Positions 54,003 through 63,761 of a stretch of DNA of 64,000 nucleotides are shown here, in pieces; within the stretch, counting starts at the first letter, position 1, and the number at the start of each line of letters is the position of its first letter. The DNA is from Pseudomonas ekonensis (lineage in GTDB: Bacteria; Pseudomonadota; Gammaproteobacteria; Pseudomonadales; Pseudomonadaceae). The translations under genes and the position numbers were made by a program. The stretch is from NCBI RefSeq assembly GCF_019145435.1, contig NZ_JAHSTS010000001.1, forward strand, positions 2,246,001 to 2,310,000. Direction: 5' to 3'. A model generated the notes under the pieces. It made no database searches, was not told the DNA's origin, and was given only the letters and a program-made list of their open reading frames with translations.

Positions 54003-55409
54003 ATGACGGACTTTGACGCGCTGAGTATTGCCCAGATGGCACGGGCCATTCGTGAGGGAGACGTCACCAGCCGACAGCTTGTCGAGTTCTATCTGCGCCG
54101 CATCGCCGAGCGCAACGGATCGATCAACGCCATTGTCCAGCCGGCCGATCCGGCCCGGTTGCTCGAACAGGCGCAGGCGGCGGACCGCAGGGTCGCGGCG
54201 GGGGAGGCGCTGGGGCCGTTGCATGGCGTGCCCATCACCATCAAGGACGTCTGCCATGTCGAGGGTTTCAAGATGTCCTGCGGCATGCCCGAATGGCACG
54301 GCGCGCCGAGCCCGGCCGACGCCACCGTGGTGCGGCGGCTGCGCGAGGCCGGCGCGCTGATCCTGGGGATCACCAATGTCCCGGAGCTGTGCATGTCCTT
54401 CGAGACGGAAAACTTCCTGTACGGACGCACTCTCAATCCCTTCGACCTTTCCAGAAGCCCCGGCGGCAGCAGCGGCGGGGAAGCCGCCGGCATCGCCGCA
54501 GGTTGCAGCCCGGCAGGCTTGGGTTCGGATGCCGGGGGCAGCCTGCGCATACCCGCGCATTTCAACGGCGTGTGCGGGTTCAAGCTGACCCAGGGCCGTG
54601 TCCCCCTGACCGGGCAATACCCGGTGGAGCGAACCGGGCTGATCCACATGACATCGGCCTATGGCGTGATGGGGCGTTATGTGGATGACATCAAGCTGCT
54701 GGGGCAACTGATCGCCGGGGCGGACGGCCATGACCCGGACACCGTCGACGTACCGTTCGAGGATGACCTGCCCCTCGCCCAGGCCCGGGTCGCGCTGTTC
54801 CATGAGCTGCCGGGGGTGACGGTGCGGGCTTCGGTGCGCGACGCCCTGCAACGGGTCGCCGGCCTGTTGGAGCCGCAGGTGCGGCAAGTGAGCCAGGTCG
54901 CGCCGCCGGGCATGGAACAGGCGTGCGACAGCCTGTGGAACATCTTCCTTTCCGGTGGCGATGCCGCCCGGGCCTGGGACAAGTTCCTGCCCAGCCTTGG
55001 GCGCGACAAATTCTCGGCGTGCCTGGAAGGACTGGTGCAGGCGAGCAGGGAGACGGAATTGAGCGTCGATCAGTTCAAGGTCGACCTTGCCTACATCAAT
55101 ACCTTCCGCCGTGGCCTGAGCGGTTTCTTCCGCGACCACGACGTGCTGATCTGCCCGGTGTTCCCGGATGTCGCGTTCAAACCGGGCGAATCGCTGGACG
55201 GCCGCTCACGGTACGGCTACGTGTTCCCCTTCAGCCTGTCCGGTTCGCCGGTGGTGGTGCTGCCGGTGGGGCTCGACCCGGAGCTGGGCCTGCCGATCGG
55301 CCTCCAGATCATCGGCCCTCACTGGAAGGAACAGCGCCTCCTGGCGCTGGCCGCGCTGCTCGAACGCCAGCTTGAGCGGTGGCGGCCGGCGGTTTTTGGC
55401 GAGGTCTGA
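54003..55409 (+). CDS. Amidase, amidase-signature family
   Basis: A 468-residue hydrolase with the Ser-cis-Ser-Lys triad of the amidase-signature family: Lys in ITIKDVCH, the cis-Ser in GSDAGGSLRIP, and the nucleophile region SPGGSSGGEAAGIAAG. These enzymes hydrolyse amides; substrates range from fatty-acid amides to aryl amides, and none can be chosen here. The frame is open to 53835, but the ATG at 54003 yields a normal family start (MTDFDALSIAQMARAIREG). It is transcribed away from the NRPS operon; a role in processing an acyl amide would be speculation. Confidence 0.9.
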   Translation: MTDFDALSIAQMARAIREGDVTSRQLVEFYLRRIAERNGSINAIVQPADPARLLEQAQAADRRVAAGEALGPLHGVPITIKDVCHVEGFKMSCGMPEWHGAPSPADATVVRRLREAGALILGITNVPELCMSFETENFLYGRTLNPFDLSRSPGGSSGGEAAGIAAGCSPAGLGSDAGGSLRIPAHFNGVCGFKLTQGRVPLTGQYPVERTGLIHMTSAYGVMGRYVDDIKLLGQLIAGADGHDPDTVDVPFEDDLPLAQARVALFHELPGVTVRASVRDALQRVAGLLEPQVRQVSQVAPPGMEQACDSLWNIFLSGGDAARAWDKFLPSLGRDKFSACLEGLVQASRETELSVDQFKVDLAYINTFRRGLSGFFRDHDVLICPVFPDVAFKPGESLDGRSRYGYVFPFSLSGSPVVVLPVGLDPELGLPIGLQIIGPHWKEQRLLALAALLERQLERWRPAVFGEV

Positions 55410-55479
55410 GGCTGCGGGCGGCCTCCAGGTGGCTGGAGGCCGGGGAAGGGTGGGTTGAGCCGGTCGACGGGGCCGTTGC

Positions 55480-56394
55480 TCAGAGGCTGTCCGGGTCGCC
55501 AAAAAACATCTGAATCCTCGACCGCAACCAACGCTCGCCCGGATCGTTGTCCTGCGATCCGCGCCAGGCCATGTGCAGTTCGAAGGTGCGGGTCGGCAGC
55601 GGCGGGTCTTCGGCCCGCACGCCGCCGGCGGCGGTCAGGGCGTCGGCGGTGTAGTCCGGCACGGTGGCGACGATGTCGGTGCCGGTCAGCAGCGTGCTCA
55701 GGCCGTTGAACTGCGGCACGGCCAGCACCACGTGGCGCTTGCGGCCGAGCTTTTCCAGTTCTTCGTCGATGAAGCCGCTGAGGTCGCCGGCGAACGACAC
55801 CAGCGCGTGCGGGCGCGCGCAGTAGTCGTCCAGGCTCAACGGCCCCGGCACGGTGTCGGCGCGCAGCAGCTTCGGCTGGCTGCGGCGCAGCACCTTGCGC
55901 TTGGCGTTGGCCGGCAGGTCGGTGGTGTAGCTGACGCCGATGGAGATTTCCCCGGAGGCCAGCAGGCTCGGCATCAGGATGTAGTTGACCCGGCGCACCA
56001 CCAGCACGATGCCCGGCGCTTCGGCGCGAAGGCGTTTGAGCAGCATGGGCAGCAGGGCGAATTCGACGTCGTCCGACAGCCCGATGCGAAACACCGACGT
56101 GCTGGTGGCCGGGTCGAACTCGGCCGCACGGCTGACCGCCGTGGAGATCGAGTCCAGGGCCGGGGAGAGCAGGGCGAAGATTTCCACGGCGCGGGCGGAC
56201 GGTTCCATGCTCCGGCCCGTGCGCACGAACAGCGGATCGTCGAACAGGCCACGCAGGCGCGAAAGCGCGGCGCTGATGGCCGGCTGGCCGAGGAACAGTT
56301 TTTCCGCGGCGCGGGTCACGCTGCGTTCGTGCATCAGCGTTTCGAAAACGATCAACAGGTTCAGGTCGACACGACGCAGGTCATTACGATTCAT
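55480..56394 (-). CDS. LysR-family transcriptional regulator
   Basis: A 304-residue regulator with an N-terminal helix-turn-helix (LNLLIVFETLMHERSVTRAA, LGQPAISAALSRLR) of the NodD/SyrM-like subgroup, and a C-terminal ligand-binding domain. The ATG at 56394 is the family-like start; the frame extends to 56457. It is divergent from the MDR oxidoreductase gene, 270 bases away, the usual arrangement for a LysR protein and its target. Confidence 0.92.
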   Translation of the reverse strand: MNRNDLRRVDLNLLIVFETLMHERSVTRAAEKLFLGQPAISAALSRLRGLFDDPLFVRTGRSMEPSARAVEIFALLSPALDSISTAVSRAAEFDPATSTSVFRIGLSDDVEFALLPMLLKRLRAEAPGIVLVVRRVNYILMPSLLASGEISIGVSYTTDLPANAKRKVLRRSQPKLLRADTVPGPLSLDDYCARPHALVSFAGDLSGFIDEELEKLGRKRHVVLAVPQFNGLSTLLTGTDIVATVPDYTADALTAAGGVRAEDPPLPTRTFELHMAWRGSQDNDPGERWLRSRIQMFFGDPDSL

Positions 56395-56664
56395 CTGGAG
56401 TCCTGGCAGAGTCATCAAGCTTGACGAGAGCGACCATATGAGAACAATGGCCGGCATGAATAGTACGGGGAAAGGCTGGTACTCTGCACCGGAAAATTGA
56501 GCTTTACTGAGCGGGTTCCGGTCTTATGCCCATGGATTTTGCCAATGCCGCCCATGCTGCGGAATCAATGACAGGCATGTCGACTATTAATGGCCGCTGA
56601 TGGTCTTGGCTGGAAAGCCCAGATAGAGTTCAGGGCATTAGAGGTTACTTTGACGAGGTTTGCG

Positions 56665-57687
56665 ATGTCCCGCACGATCCGTTTTCACAAGTTTGGTCCG
56701 GCCGAGGTGCTCAAGTGCGAAGAGCATGCGGCCGCTCAGCCAGGTCCCGGCGAAGTGCAGGTGCGCGTCGAGGCGATCGGCATCAGTTGGTACGACACCC
56801 TGTGGCGCCAGAACCTGGCGTCGTCCCAGGCCCGTCTGCCTTCGGGCCTCGGCCATGAAATGGCCGGCGTGGTCACGGCCGTCGGCGAAGGCATCGAGGA
56901 TCTGGCGGTGGGCGACAAGGTCGCGAGCTTCCCGGCCGAAAGCCCCAACGACTACCCGGTCTACGGTGAGCTGATCGTGCTGCCGCGCACCGCGCTGACC
57001 CGCTATCCGGACGTGCTCACGCCGATCGAGGCCAGCGTCCACTACACGCCGCTGCTGATCGCCTATTTCGCCTACATGGACCTGGCGCGGGTCAAGCCCG
57101 GCCAGTTCGCCCTGGTCACCGACGCCAGCCACTGCGCGGGGCCTTCCTTTGTCCAGCTGGGCAAGGCGCTGGGCGTCAAGGTGATCGCCGCGACCAAAAC
57201 GGCCGAAGAGCGTGAATACCTGTTGTCGCTGGGGGCCGAGAAGGTCATCGTCACCGAAGAGGAAGACCTGTTGACCCGCGTCAACAAGATCACCGACAAC
57301 CGTGGCGTCGAGATGGTGTTCGACGGCCTCGGCGGTCCGCAGATGTCGTTGCTCGGCGATGTGCTGGCGCCTCGCGGCAGCCTGGTGCTGTACGGCCTGC
57401 AGGGCGGCAACCAGACGCCGTTCCCGGCCTGCGCAGCCTTTCAGAAGAACATCCAGTTCTTCGTGCACTGCATCGGCAACTTCACCGGTAAGCCTGAACT
57501 GGGCATCAAGCAGGACGGCGACGCATTGCAGCGGGCCCTGCGCGACATCAACCAGTTCACCGCCGACCGCGTGCTGGTGCCGCTCAAGACCCGGGTGTTC
57601 CCGTTCGACCAGTTCGTCGAGGCCCACCGCTACATGGATGAGTGCCCTTGCCGCGAACGCGTGGCCCTGCAGGTCGAAACGGCCTGA
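56665..57687 (+). CDS. MDR-superfamily oxidoreductase (quinone reductase-like)
   Basis: A 340-residue medium-chain dehydrogenase/reductase. The N-terminal catalytic part has GLGHEMAGVVTAVGEGI, and the nucleotide-binding part contains LVTDASHCAGPSFVQLGKALG, a variant of the usual glycine-rich turn. The Cys ligands for zinc are not seen, so it is more like NADPH:quinone oxidoreductase or zeta-crystallin enzymes than a zinc alcohol dehydrogenase. The start at 56665 follows GAGG; the longer frame to 56590 is unlikely. The divergent LysR gene is the probable regulator. Confidence 0.88.
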   Translation: MSRTIRFHKFGPAEVLKCEEHAAAQPGPGEVQVRVEAIGISWYDTLWRQNLASSQARLPSGLGHEMAGVVTAVGEGIEDLAVGDKVASFPAESPNDYPVYGELIVLPRTALTRYPDVLTPIEASVHYTPLLIAYFAYMDLARVKPGQFALVTDASHCAGPSFVQLGKALGVKVIAATKTAEEREYLLSLGAEKVIVTEEEDLLTRVNKITDNRGVEMVFDGLGGPQMSLLGDVLAPRGSLVLYGLQGGNQTPFPACAAFQKNIQFFVHCIGNFTGKPELGIKQDGDALQRALRDINQFTADRVLVPLKTRVFPFDQFVEAHRYMDECPCRERVALQVETA

Positions 57688-57699
57688 CCTTCCAGTCCG

Positions 57700-57723
57700 G
57701 GAGTCCGTGCCGCCACGGACTCC
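57700..57723 (+). terminator. Hairpin after the MDR oxidoreductase gene
   Basis: GGAGTCCGTG (57700-57709) and CACGGACTCC (57714-57723) form a perfect 10-base stem with a 4-base loop, starting 13 bases after the stop codon. The following sequence is pyrimidine-rich (TTCCTCTGCTTC) but lacks a true T run, so termination strength is uncertain. Confidence 0.6.
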
Positions 57724-57874
57724 TTCCTCTGCTTCACGCCCCTGGCCGGACTTTCACCGGCGTCCGCACGCAACCGTTCAGCAACTGAACCGGTTTTTGC
57801 CTGCGATCTGTATCTTCTAATCGTCCCTCAAGCCCTGATAATTGAATGATTACTTTCATCTCAAGGAATGAGCC

Positions 57875-58111
57875 ATGTCTGTGCATTCTGCTTTTTCTGG
57901 GCGAATAATCTTGTTTGTCTTTTTGCGATATGCCGATTCTTGTTTAAAGGTTGTAGGCGGCTTGCAAAAAGCATTCTTTATTTCTTGTGGTCACTGTTTG
58001 TGGGACTGCGTAAGAAGTTTCCTAGGACTCTCCTTTGCTCGTGGAAAACCCTTGCAGCCCTTGGTCTGCGCTGGTTTCATGGGTTTGGCGGCACTCAAGT
58101 GTTTCAAATAA
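57875..58111 (+). CDS. Possible small protein in a lower-GC stretch
   Basis: A 78-residue frame starting MSVHSAFSGRIILFVF, with AAGGA seven bases before the ATG. It is hydrophobic at the N-terminus and has five Cys, and I recognise no family. The surrounding 57830-58200 is markedly richer in A and T than its neighbours. An overlapping frame from 57868 (85 residues) has a worse ribosome-site spacing. It may not be a gene; in that case 57688-58223 is non-coding apart from the hairpin at its start. Confidence 0.3.
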   Translation: MSVHSAFSGRIILFVFLRYADSCLKVVGGLQKAFFISCGHCLWDCVRSFLGLSFARGKPLQPLVCAGFMGLAALKCFK

Positions 58112-58223
58112 CTACGAAATCTTAAGTGTTAGGATTCAGCGTCTATTTATTAATGATCCATTATTCCGTGCCACTGAGTTTGGCGGCGGGGTATGAAATT
58201 TTTCTGCACCGGGTAAGAGACCG

Positions 58224-59681
58224 ATGAGCACAATCCATGATCAGGCAATGAATTATGTCTACCAGCAAGTGCTGCAACGCTTGTTGAGTTTTTTCTCCCG
58301 CGCAGAACGCACGGCGCTGCAACTTCTTATTCAACGCCTCGTCGTCGCGGCCGGCGGCACCGAGCGCATCGGCGAGTTCAAGGTGCTGGCCGTCCAGACC
58401 GGCACCCGGGACAGTTGCTATGCCCTGGCGATGCTGCGGGCCGCTCAGTTGAGCATCGCCGGGCGCGCGCCGGCCACCTTTCAGCTGCGGGTGGCGACCT
58501 TGCGCTATGAAAGCAATGACCAGGCCGCGCTCGAGAACATGCACCGCAGCCATGCCGCGCTGTTTCTCTGCGACGATCCGCGGGTCGAACTGCTGATGGT
58601 CGATCACCGCGAGGTGATGCCCTTCGATCACCAGGCGCCCATCAGCGAAGGCGGCAGCGAGGCCAACCGCATCAATCTGCTGATGGTGGGCCACCGCCGG
58701 AACTGGAGCGACCCGTTGGAGCTGTGGGACGACCGTTACCTGGCGACGGCGGAATTCCATGGGCAGGTGGCGCGCTGGAACAACGGCGTCGATGTGCTGG
58801 CCGGCAGCGACTGCGCAGCGCGCCAGAGACGCTTCATCGACGGGCTGGACCGTGCGGTGCGCAAGGTCGGCATCGGACCGCTGGCGGACAACTCGGGCAG
58901 CTACGACCAATTGTTCGCGCTGCTCGACGGCCTCGACGGCGACTGCTACCGCCGGCTCTACACCGAGCCCGAGCGCATGCCCTGGCGCCCGGAAGGGCAG
59001 TTCGAAGCCTGTCGGCGCACGGTGTTCATCGACGTCCACGACATGCTCGTCGCCAAGCTCGACGACCGTTGGCCGCTGCTCAGCGAGTTCCTCGGGTTTC
59101 AGCCGGCCGAGTGGTCCGCGGCGCTGTTCGACGACGAATGCCCGGATCCGCTGGTGGCCGCTTACCTGTGCGGCCTCCAGGCCCGGTTCGTGGAAGGGCA
59201 CGGCTACGAGGCCGGCGTCCAGGCGTTTGTGCAGCGCAGCCTGGCGGCCATGCGGCGTCGGCAGGTGCCGGAGCCGGTCTGCGAGCATCTGGCCGCGACC
59301 TTCGCCAAGCCCCAGGGGTATGAGGAGTTGAGGCAGAAGGCCCTGGCCGGCCTGCAATCGCGCTTCGGGCTGAGCGAAAACCAGATCGTCTGCCTGTTGT
59401 TTGCGCCGTTCACCGACAGCGGCGCAGGCCTTGAGCGTTTCTTGCGGGCCTGCCACCCCGGCATGCTGGTGGCGATTGCGGATCTGCACCGCGCGATGCA
59501 GGGCCTGCACGCGCCGGAGCAGGTGCTGCAGTGGATGGCGGAGGTGAGCGGATTGCCCGTCAGGCTCATCGGCCGGCTGTATGCCATGGAGCCCGTCCCG
59601 GCGCTCCCGCAGCGGCCGCTTGAGTCGGCGTCGCCGATGGACGGCGGCGTGTTCGGGGGCGACCGCTCCCAGGAACGTTAG
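58224..59681 (+). CDS. Protein of unknown function next to a MocR regulator
   Basis: A 485-residue protein with no family I recognise. It lacks a signal peptide and obvious membrane helices. The N-terminal half has AGGTERIGEFKVLAVQTGTRDSCYALAML and LFLCDDPRVELLMVDHREVMPFDH. The central part has FIDVHDMLVAKLDDRW. The C-terminal half has FVEGHGYEAGVQAFVQRSLAAM and ends in a low-complexity tail. Several acid- and His-rich segments could bind a metal, but no motif is diagnostic. It precedes the MocR-type gene by 48 bases on the same strand, so the two may be co-transcribed. Confidence 0.85.
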   Translation: MSTIHDQAMNYVYQQVLQRLLSFFSRAERTALQLLIQRLVVAAGGTERIGEFKVLAVQTGTRDSCYALAMLRAAQLSIAGRAPATFQLRVATLRYESNDQAALENMHRSHAALFLCDDPRVELLMVDHREVMPFDHQAPISEGGSEANRINLLMVGHRRNWSDPLELWDDRYLATAEFHGQVARWNNGVDVLAGSDCAARQRRFIDGLDRAVRKVGIGPLADNSGSYDQLFALLDGLDGDCYRRLYTEPERMPWRPEGQFEACRRTVFIDVHDMLVAKLDDRWPLLSEFLGFQPAEWSAALFDDECPDPLVAAYLCGLQARFVEGHGYEAGVQAFVQRSLAAMRRRQVPEPVCEHLAATFAKPQGYEELRQKALAGLQSRFGLSENQIVCLLFAPFTDSGAGLERFLRACHPGMLVAIADLHRAMQGLHAPEQVLQWMAEVSGLPVRLIGRLYAMEPVPALPQRPLESASPMDGGVFGGDRSQER

Positions 59682-59729
59682 GATGGGCGGCGCGCACGAC
59701 CGTGCCTGGATCGCGCCGGGCCGGCGCCC

Positions 59730-61130
59730 ATGAAGGCGCGGCGGGAGACCGACTTTGCGTATCAGGCGGTGTACCGCTACCTGACCCGACTGATGGCTGG
59801 CTGCAGCCCGGATGAAAGCATCCGTTTGCCGTCCCTGCGTCAACTGGCCGAGCGCCTGAACGTATCGATTTCGACCATCCAGTGCGCCTACTCGCTGCTG
59901 GAGAAGGAAGGGCGGGTGTATTCGGTCGCCAAGTCCGGCTATTTCGCCCGTGCCGTCACGTCTGCGCCGTCGCCGGACGATGGCCGCGACCTGCTGGAGA
60001 CCGTCTATGTCAGTGCCCGCTGGCCGGGCATGAAGGTGCTGAGCGGTGACGAGCCGGCGTCGATCCAGCCCTTGGACAGCCCGTTGCTGGTGCTTGAGCG
60101 GGAGCTGCTGCGCCAGTATCCCCGGCCGTCGCAGTGGCTGGCGCCTCCTTGCGGCGAACAGCAGTTGCGGGCAGCCGTGGCGGCCCGCTACACCACGTCG
60201 CACCGGCAATGCTGGCATGCGGACGACGTGTACGTCGGCGCCGATCTGCGCGGCGTGCTGGAGATCCTGATCGCCGTGCTGGATCTCAAGCATGCCACCC
60301 TGGTGGTCGAATCGCCTTGTGACTGGGTGATCCTGCGCCTGTTGCAGTCGGCGCAGGTGCAGGTGATCGAACTGCCGTTGCAGGCCGCAGGCGGGCTCGA
60401 CGCGCAGCGGCTGGAGGATCTGCTCAAGACCCGTTCGGTGGCGCTGATCCTGTTGTCTTCCGGGTTGAGCATGCCCCGGGGCAGCCAGGTGCCGGCGGAC
60501 AACCGGCAGTCCATCGCGCGCCTGCTGGCCCGGCACGGCACCTGGGTGCTGGAGAACGATTGCTACAGCGAACTCGACGAAGGCCTCGATCGCTTGCGCC
60601 TGCGCGACTTGCTCGACCCTGACCGTCTGCTGGTGTTTTCTTGCTTCGAGAAGTTCATCGGTGCGGAGGCGCCGTACGGCTACCTGCTGTCGCGGCAGTG
60701 GCGCACGGAACTGCAGCGGCATTTCCTGTTGCGTTCGTTCCGCCTGTCGCCGATCCGTCAGAAAGCGATCGCGCGCCTGTACGACAGCGGGCGGATCGAT
60801 CAGCACCTGGAGTCGTTGCGCCGCCGCTTGAGAGAGCACCGCACGCCCATGGTCGAGCTGTTGCGCGAACGGCTGGGGGAGAGCCTGCAGGTAGTCGAGC
60901 CTCAGGGCGGGGCGACGCTTTGGGTGCGCGCCAGGCGCCCGGTGGACATGCGCGACGTCTTCCGGCGCCTGCTCAAGCAGCAGGTGGTGATCGCGCCCGG
61001 AGAGCTGTTCAGTCTGCAAGGGCTGCATGCCCAGAACCTGCGTTTGAGCCCCCTCGGCCTGGATGCCCGGGACGCCTGGGGCACGGTAGGCCTGCTGGCG
61101 GATGCGCTGCGTCTGGCGCCGCTGCGGTGA
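59730..61130 (+). CDS. MocR-type (GntR-aminotransferase) transcriptional regulator
   Basis: A 466-residue protein with an N-terminal GntR winged helix (about 10-75; IRLPSLRQLAERLNVSISTI, AYSLLEKEGRVY) joined to a fold-type I aminotransferase-like domain (about 110-460). The likely PLP lysine is in FSCFEKFIGAEAPYGYLL, and LENDCYSEL resembles the preceding PLP-pocket loop. MocR proteins use PLP or a PLP-amino acid adduct as effector. The start has no strong ribosome site, which suggests coupling to the preceding unknown gene. Targets are not known; the neighbour is the first candidate. Confidence 0.88.
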   Translation: MKARRETDFAYQAVYRYLTRLMAGCSPDESIRLPSLRQLAERLNVSISTIQCAYSLLEKEGRVYSVAKSGYFARAVTSAPSPDDGRDLLETVYVSARWPGMKVLSGDEPASIQPLDSPLLVLERELLRQYPRPSQWLAPPCGEQQLRAAVAARYTTSHRQCWHADDVYVGADLRGVLEILIAVLDLKHATLVVESPCDWVILRLLQSAQVQVIELPLQAAGGLDAQRLEDLLKTRSVALILLSSGLSMPRGSQVPADNRQSIARLLARHGTWVLENDCYSELDEGLDRLRLRDLLDPDRLLVFSCFEKFIGAEAPYGYLLSRQWRTELQRHFLLRSFRLSPIRQKAIARLYDSGRIDQHLESLRRRLREHRTPMVELLRERLGESLQVVEPQGGATLWVRARRPVDMRDVFRRLLKQQVVIAPGELFSLQGLHAQNLRLSPLGLDARDAWGTVGLLADALRLAPLR

Positions 61131-61236
61131 GCGGAAAAAACATTAAATGTTGTCAGGATAGATCCCATCGCACTGCGGTCGAAGTGCCAGTAAACTGCGC
61201 GGTATTTCCTGAACCACTCTCTCTCAGAGGTTTTGC

Positions 61237-62883
61237 ATGACACTCAGTCCTTTTGCGGGCAAACCGGCACCGACAGATCTGTTGGTCGACATCCCGCGAC
61301 TGGTAACGGCCTATTACACAGGTCAGCCGGATGCATCGGTCTCCACCCAGCGTGTGGCGTTCGGCACCTCCGGGCACCGGGGCAGCTCCTTCGACTTGAG
61401 TTTCAACGAGTGGCACGTGCTGGCCATCAGTCAGGCGATCTGCCTGTACCGTGAAGCCCAAGGCATCACCGGGCCGCTGTTCGTCGGCATCGACACCCAT
61501 GCGCTGTCGACCCCGGCGGGCGCCAGCGCCCTGGAAGTGCTGGCGGCCAACGGCGTGACCGTCATGATCGCCGCCGGCGACGAATACACGCCGACGCCTG
61601 CGGTGTCCCACGCGATCCTTTGCTACAACCGCGGGCGCACGTCCGGCCTGGCCGACGGCATCGTCATCACCCCCTCGCACAACCCGCCGCAAAGCGGTGG
61701 CTACAAATACAACCCGACCAACGGCGGTCCGGCCGACACCCACATCACCAAGTGGATCGAAGCCAAGGCCAACGAGCTGCTGGCCAACAAGCTGGCCGGG
61801 GTCAAACGCATCAGCTACGAGCAGGCGCTCAAGGCCGACACCACCCACCGCCACGACTACGTCAACACCTACGTGGCCGACCTGATCAACGTCATCGACT
61901 TCGACGCCATCCGCGCGGCCACACTGCGCCTGGGCGTCGATCCGCTGGGCGGAGCAGGGGTGCGCTACTGGTCGGCGATCGCCGAGCACTACCGTCTGGA
62001 CCTGGAAGTGGTGAACAAGCAGGTCGACTCGACCTTCCGCTTCATGACCGTCGACTGGGACGGCCAGATCCGCATGGATCCGTCCTCCAGCCACGCCATG
62101 CAGGGCCTGATCGGCCTCAAGGAGCGCTTCGACGTGGCGTTCGCCTGCGACCCGGATCACGACCGTCATGGCATCGTGACCCCGAGCGGCGGCCTGCTGG
62201 CGCCGAACAACTATCTGGCCGTGGCCATCGACTACCTGTTCCGGAACCGTCCGCAATGGCGCGCCGATGCCGCCGTGGGCAAGACCGTGGTCAGCAGCGG
62301 GCTGATCGACCGCGTGGCCAAGCGTCTGGGCCGTCGCCTGTACGAAGTGCCGGTGGGCTTCAAGTGGTTCGCTGACGGCCTGTTCGACGGTTCGCTCGGC
62401 TTCGGCGGCGAAGAAAGCGCCGGCGCCTCGTTCCTGCGCAAGGACGGCGGCGTCTGGAGCACCGACAAGGACGGCCTGATCCCTTCGCTGCTGGCCGCGG
62501 AAATGACCGCCCGCACCGGTCGCGATCCGGGCCAGGCCTACCGGGCGCTGACCGACGAGCTGGGCGAGCCGTTTTCGGTGCGCGTGGACGCCAAGGCCAA
62601 CCCCGAGCAGAAAGCGCTGCTGAGCAAGCTGTCGCCGCAGCAAGTCACCTCCACCGAACTGGCGGGCGAGAAGATCGACAGCATCCTCAGCCACGCGCCA
62701 GGCAACGACCAGGCCATCGGCGGCCTGAAGGTGATGACCGAGAACGGCTGGTTCGCGGCGCGTCCGTCGGGCACCGAGGACATCTACAAGATCTACGCCG
62801 AAAGCTTCATCGGCGACGACCACCTCAAGCAACTGGTGGCCGAGGCGCAGACCCTGGTGGACGGTGCGATCAGCGCGAAGTGA
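61237..62883 (+). CDS. pgm: Phosphoglucomutase
   Basis: A 548-residue alpha-D-phosphohexomutase that interconverts glucose-1-phosphate and glucose-6-phosphate, feeding glycogen, trehalose and surface polysaccharide synthesis. The phosphoserine loop is [10 protein letters not shown], the metal loop is [10 protein letters not shown], the sugar-binding loop is [11 protein letters not shown], and the phosphate-binding loop is [15 protein letters not shown]. Length and order match the bacterial Pgm of the E. coli type. AGAGG precedes the ATG. It has its own leader of 106 bases after the MocR gene and ends before a REP pair and a shared terminator. Confidence 0.96.
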   Translation: MTLSPFAGKPAPTDLLVDIPRLVTAYYTGQPDASVSTQRVAFGTSGHRGSSFDLSFNEWHVLAISQAICLYREAQGITGPLFVGIDTHALSTPAGASALEVLAANGVTVMIAAGDEYTPTPAVSHAILCYNRGRTSGLADGIVITPSHNPPQSGGYKYNPTNGGPADTHITKWIEAKANELLANKLAGVKRISYEQALKADTTHRHDYVNTYVADLINVIDFDAIRAATLRLGVDPLGGAGVRYWSAIAEHYRLDLEVVNKQVDSTFRFMTVDWDGQIRMDPSSSHAMQGLIGLKERFDVAFACDPDHDRHGIVTPSGGLLAPNNYLAVAIDYLFRNRPQWRADAAVGKTVVSSGLIDRVAKRLGRRLYEVPVGFKWFADGLFDGSLGFGGEESAGASFLRKDGGVWSTDKDGLIPSLLAAEMTARTGRDPGQAYRALTDELGEPFSVRVDAKANPEQKALLSKLSPQQVTSTELAGEKIDSILSHAPGNDQAIGGLKVMTENGWFAARPSGTEDIYKIYAESFIGDDHLKQLVAEAQTLVDGAISAK

Positions 62884-62908
62884 CCACGGATCCTGCTGCA
62901 CCCTGGCC

Positions 62909-63001
62909 CCTGTGGGAGCGGGCTCGCCCGCGAAAGCGGCGGGTCAGGCACTGGAGATGTCGGCAGGGCCTGCCTTTTTGCGGGCAACCCCGCTCCCACA
63001 G
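62909..63001. repeat. Inverted REP pair downstream of pgm
   Basis: CCTGTGGGAGCGGGCTCGCC at 62909-62928 is met by the inverse GGGCAACCCCGCTCCCACAG at 62982-63001. The arms enclose about 50 bases and form a REPIN-like unit just upstream of the shared terminator. Confidence 0.85.
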
Positions 63002-63016
63002 TGAAGCGTGAAACAG

Positions 63017-63049
63017 AAAGGGGCGACCATTGCGGTCGCCCCTTTTTTT
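63017..63049. terminator. Bidirectional rho-independent terminator between pgm and pirin
   Basis: AAAGGGGCGACC (63017-63028) pairs with GGTCGCCCC plus T's (63034-63045) around a short loop, with a run of seven T at 63043-63049. It fits pgm on the plus strand well; on the minus strand the A run is shorter, so termination of the pirin gene is weaker. Confidence 0.93.
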
Positions 63050-63065
63050 GCCTGCGTTCCAGCCG

Positions 63066-63761
63066 TCAGGCCAGATCCACCAGGACGACCTCGCTGTCTT
63101 CGATGGCCGTGACCGTCAGCACCTGTTCCTGGGCCACCGCGACGCCGTCCCGGGCCTGGGCGCGCAGGCCGTTGACGTCGATTGCGCCGGTGGCCGGCAC
63201 CAGATAGGCGCGGCGTCCGGCGTCCAGGCGATACTCCGCCGTTTCGCCGGCCTTGAGGTTGGCGGCCACCAGGCGGGCATCGGCGCGGATGCGCAGGCTC
63301 TGGTCATCGCCGTCCTTGCCGCTGGCCAGCGTCACGAAGCCTTCGCGCTCGCCTTTGGGGAAGGGCTTGGCGCCCCAGGAGGGCGGCGCGCCGGTTTCGG
63401 TCGGCAGGATCCAGATCTGGAAAATCTTGGTGTCGCCCGCTTCGAGGTTGTATTCGCTGTGTGCGATGCCGGTGCCGGCGCTCATCACTTGCACATCGCC
63501 CGCTTCGGTGCGGCCCTTGTTGCCCAGGTTGTCCTGGTGGCTGATCGCGCCTTCACGGACATAGGTGATGATTTCCATGTCCCGGTGCGGATGGGTGGGA
63601 AAACCGGTGCCGGGCGCGATGATGTCGTCGTTCCACACGCGCAGGTTGCCCCAGCTCATGCGTTGCGGGTCGTAGTACTCGGCGAACGAGAAATGGTGAT
63701 GGGCATCCAGCCAGCCGTGGTGGGCGCCGCCCAGCGAGCTGAAAGGTCGGAGTTCAAGCAT
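63066..63761 (-). CDS. Pirin-family bicupin protein
   Basis: A 231-residue bicupin of the pirin family (YhhW-like). The metal ligands are visible as His-x-His in THPHRDMEI and His/Glu in GIAHSEYN. Bacterial pirins include quercetin 2,3-dioxygenases and redox-related regulators; the reaction here is not determined. The ATG at 63761 with GAGGAT eight bases upstream gives the family start MLELRPFSSLGGAHHGW; the longer frame to 63812 is unlikely. It converges with pgm. Confidence 0.92.
   Translation of the reverse strand: MLELRPFSSLGGAHHGWLDAHHHFSFAEYYDPQRMSWGNLRVWNDDIIAPGTGFPTHPHRDMEIITYVREGAISHQDNLGNKGRTEAGDVQVMSAGTGIAHSEYNLEAGDTKIFQIWILPTETGAPPSWGAKPFPKGEREGFVTLASGKDGDDQSLRIRADARLVAANLKAGETAEYRLDAGRRAYLVPATGAIDVNGLRAQARDGVAVAQEQVLTVTAIEDSEVVLVDLA

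Noticed and set aside
58161..61028. A 955-codon minus-strand frame across the unknown gene and the MocR gene
   Set aside because: Its translation is low-complexity and lies opposite a clear GntR-aminotransferase protein. The plus-strand 485-residue frame is preferred also because it is collinear with that gene.
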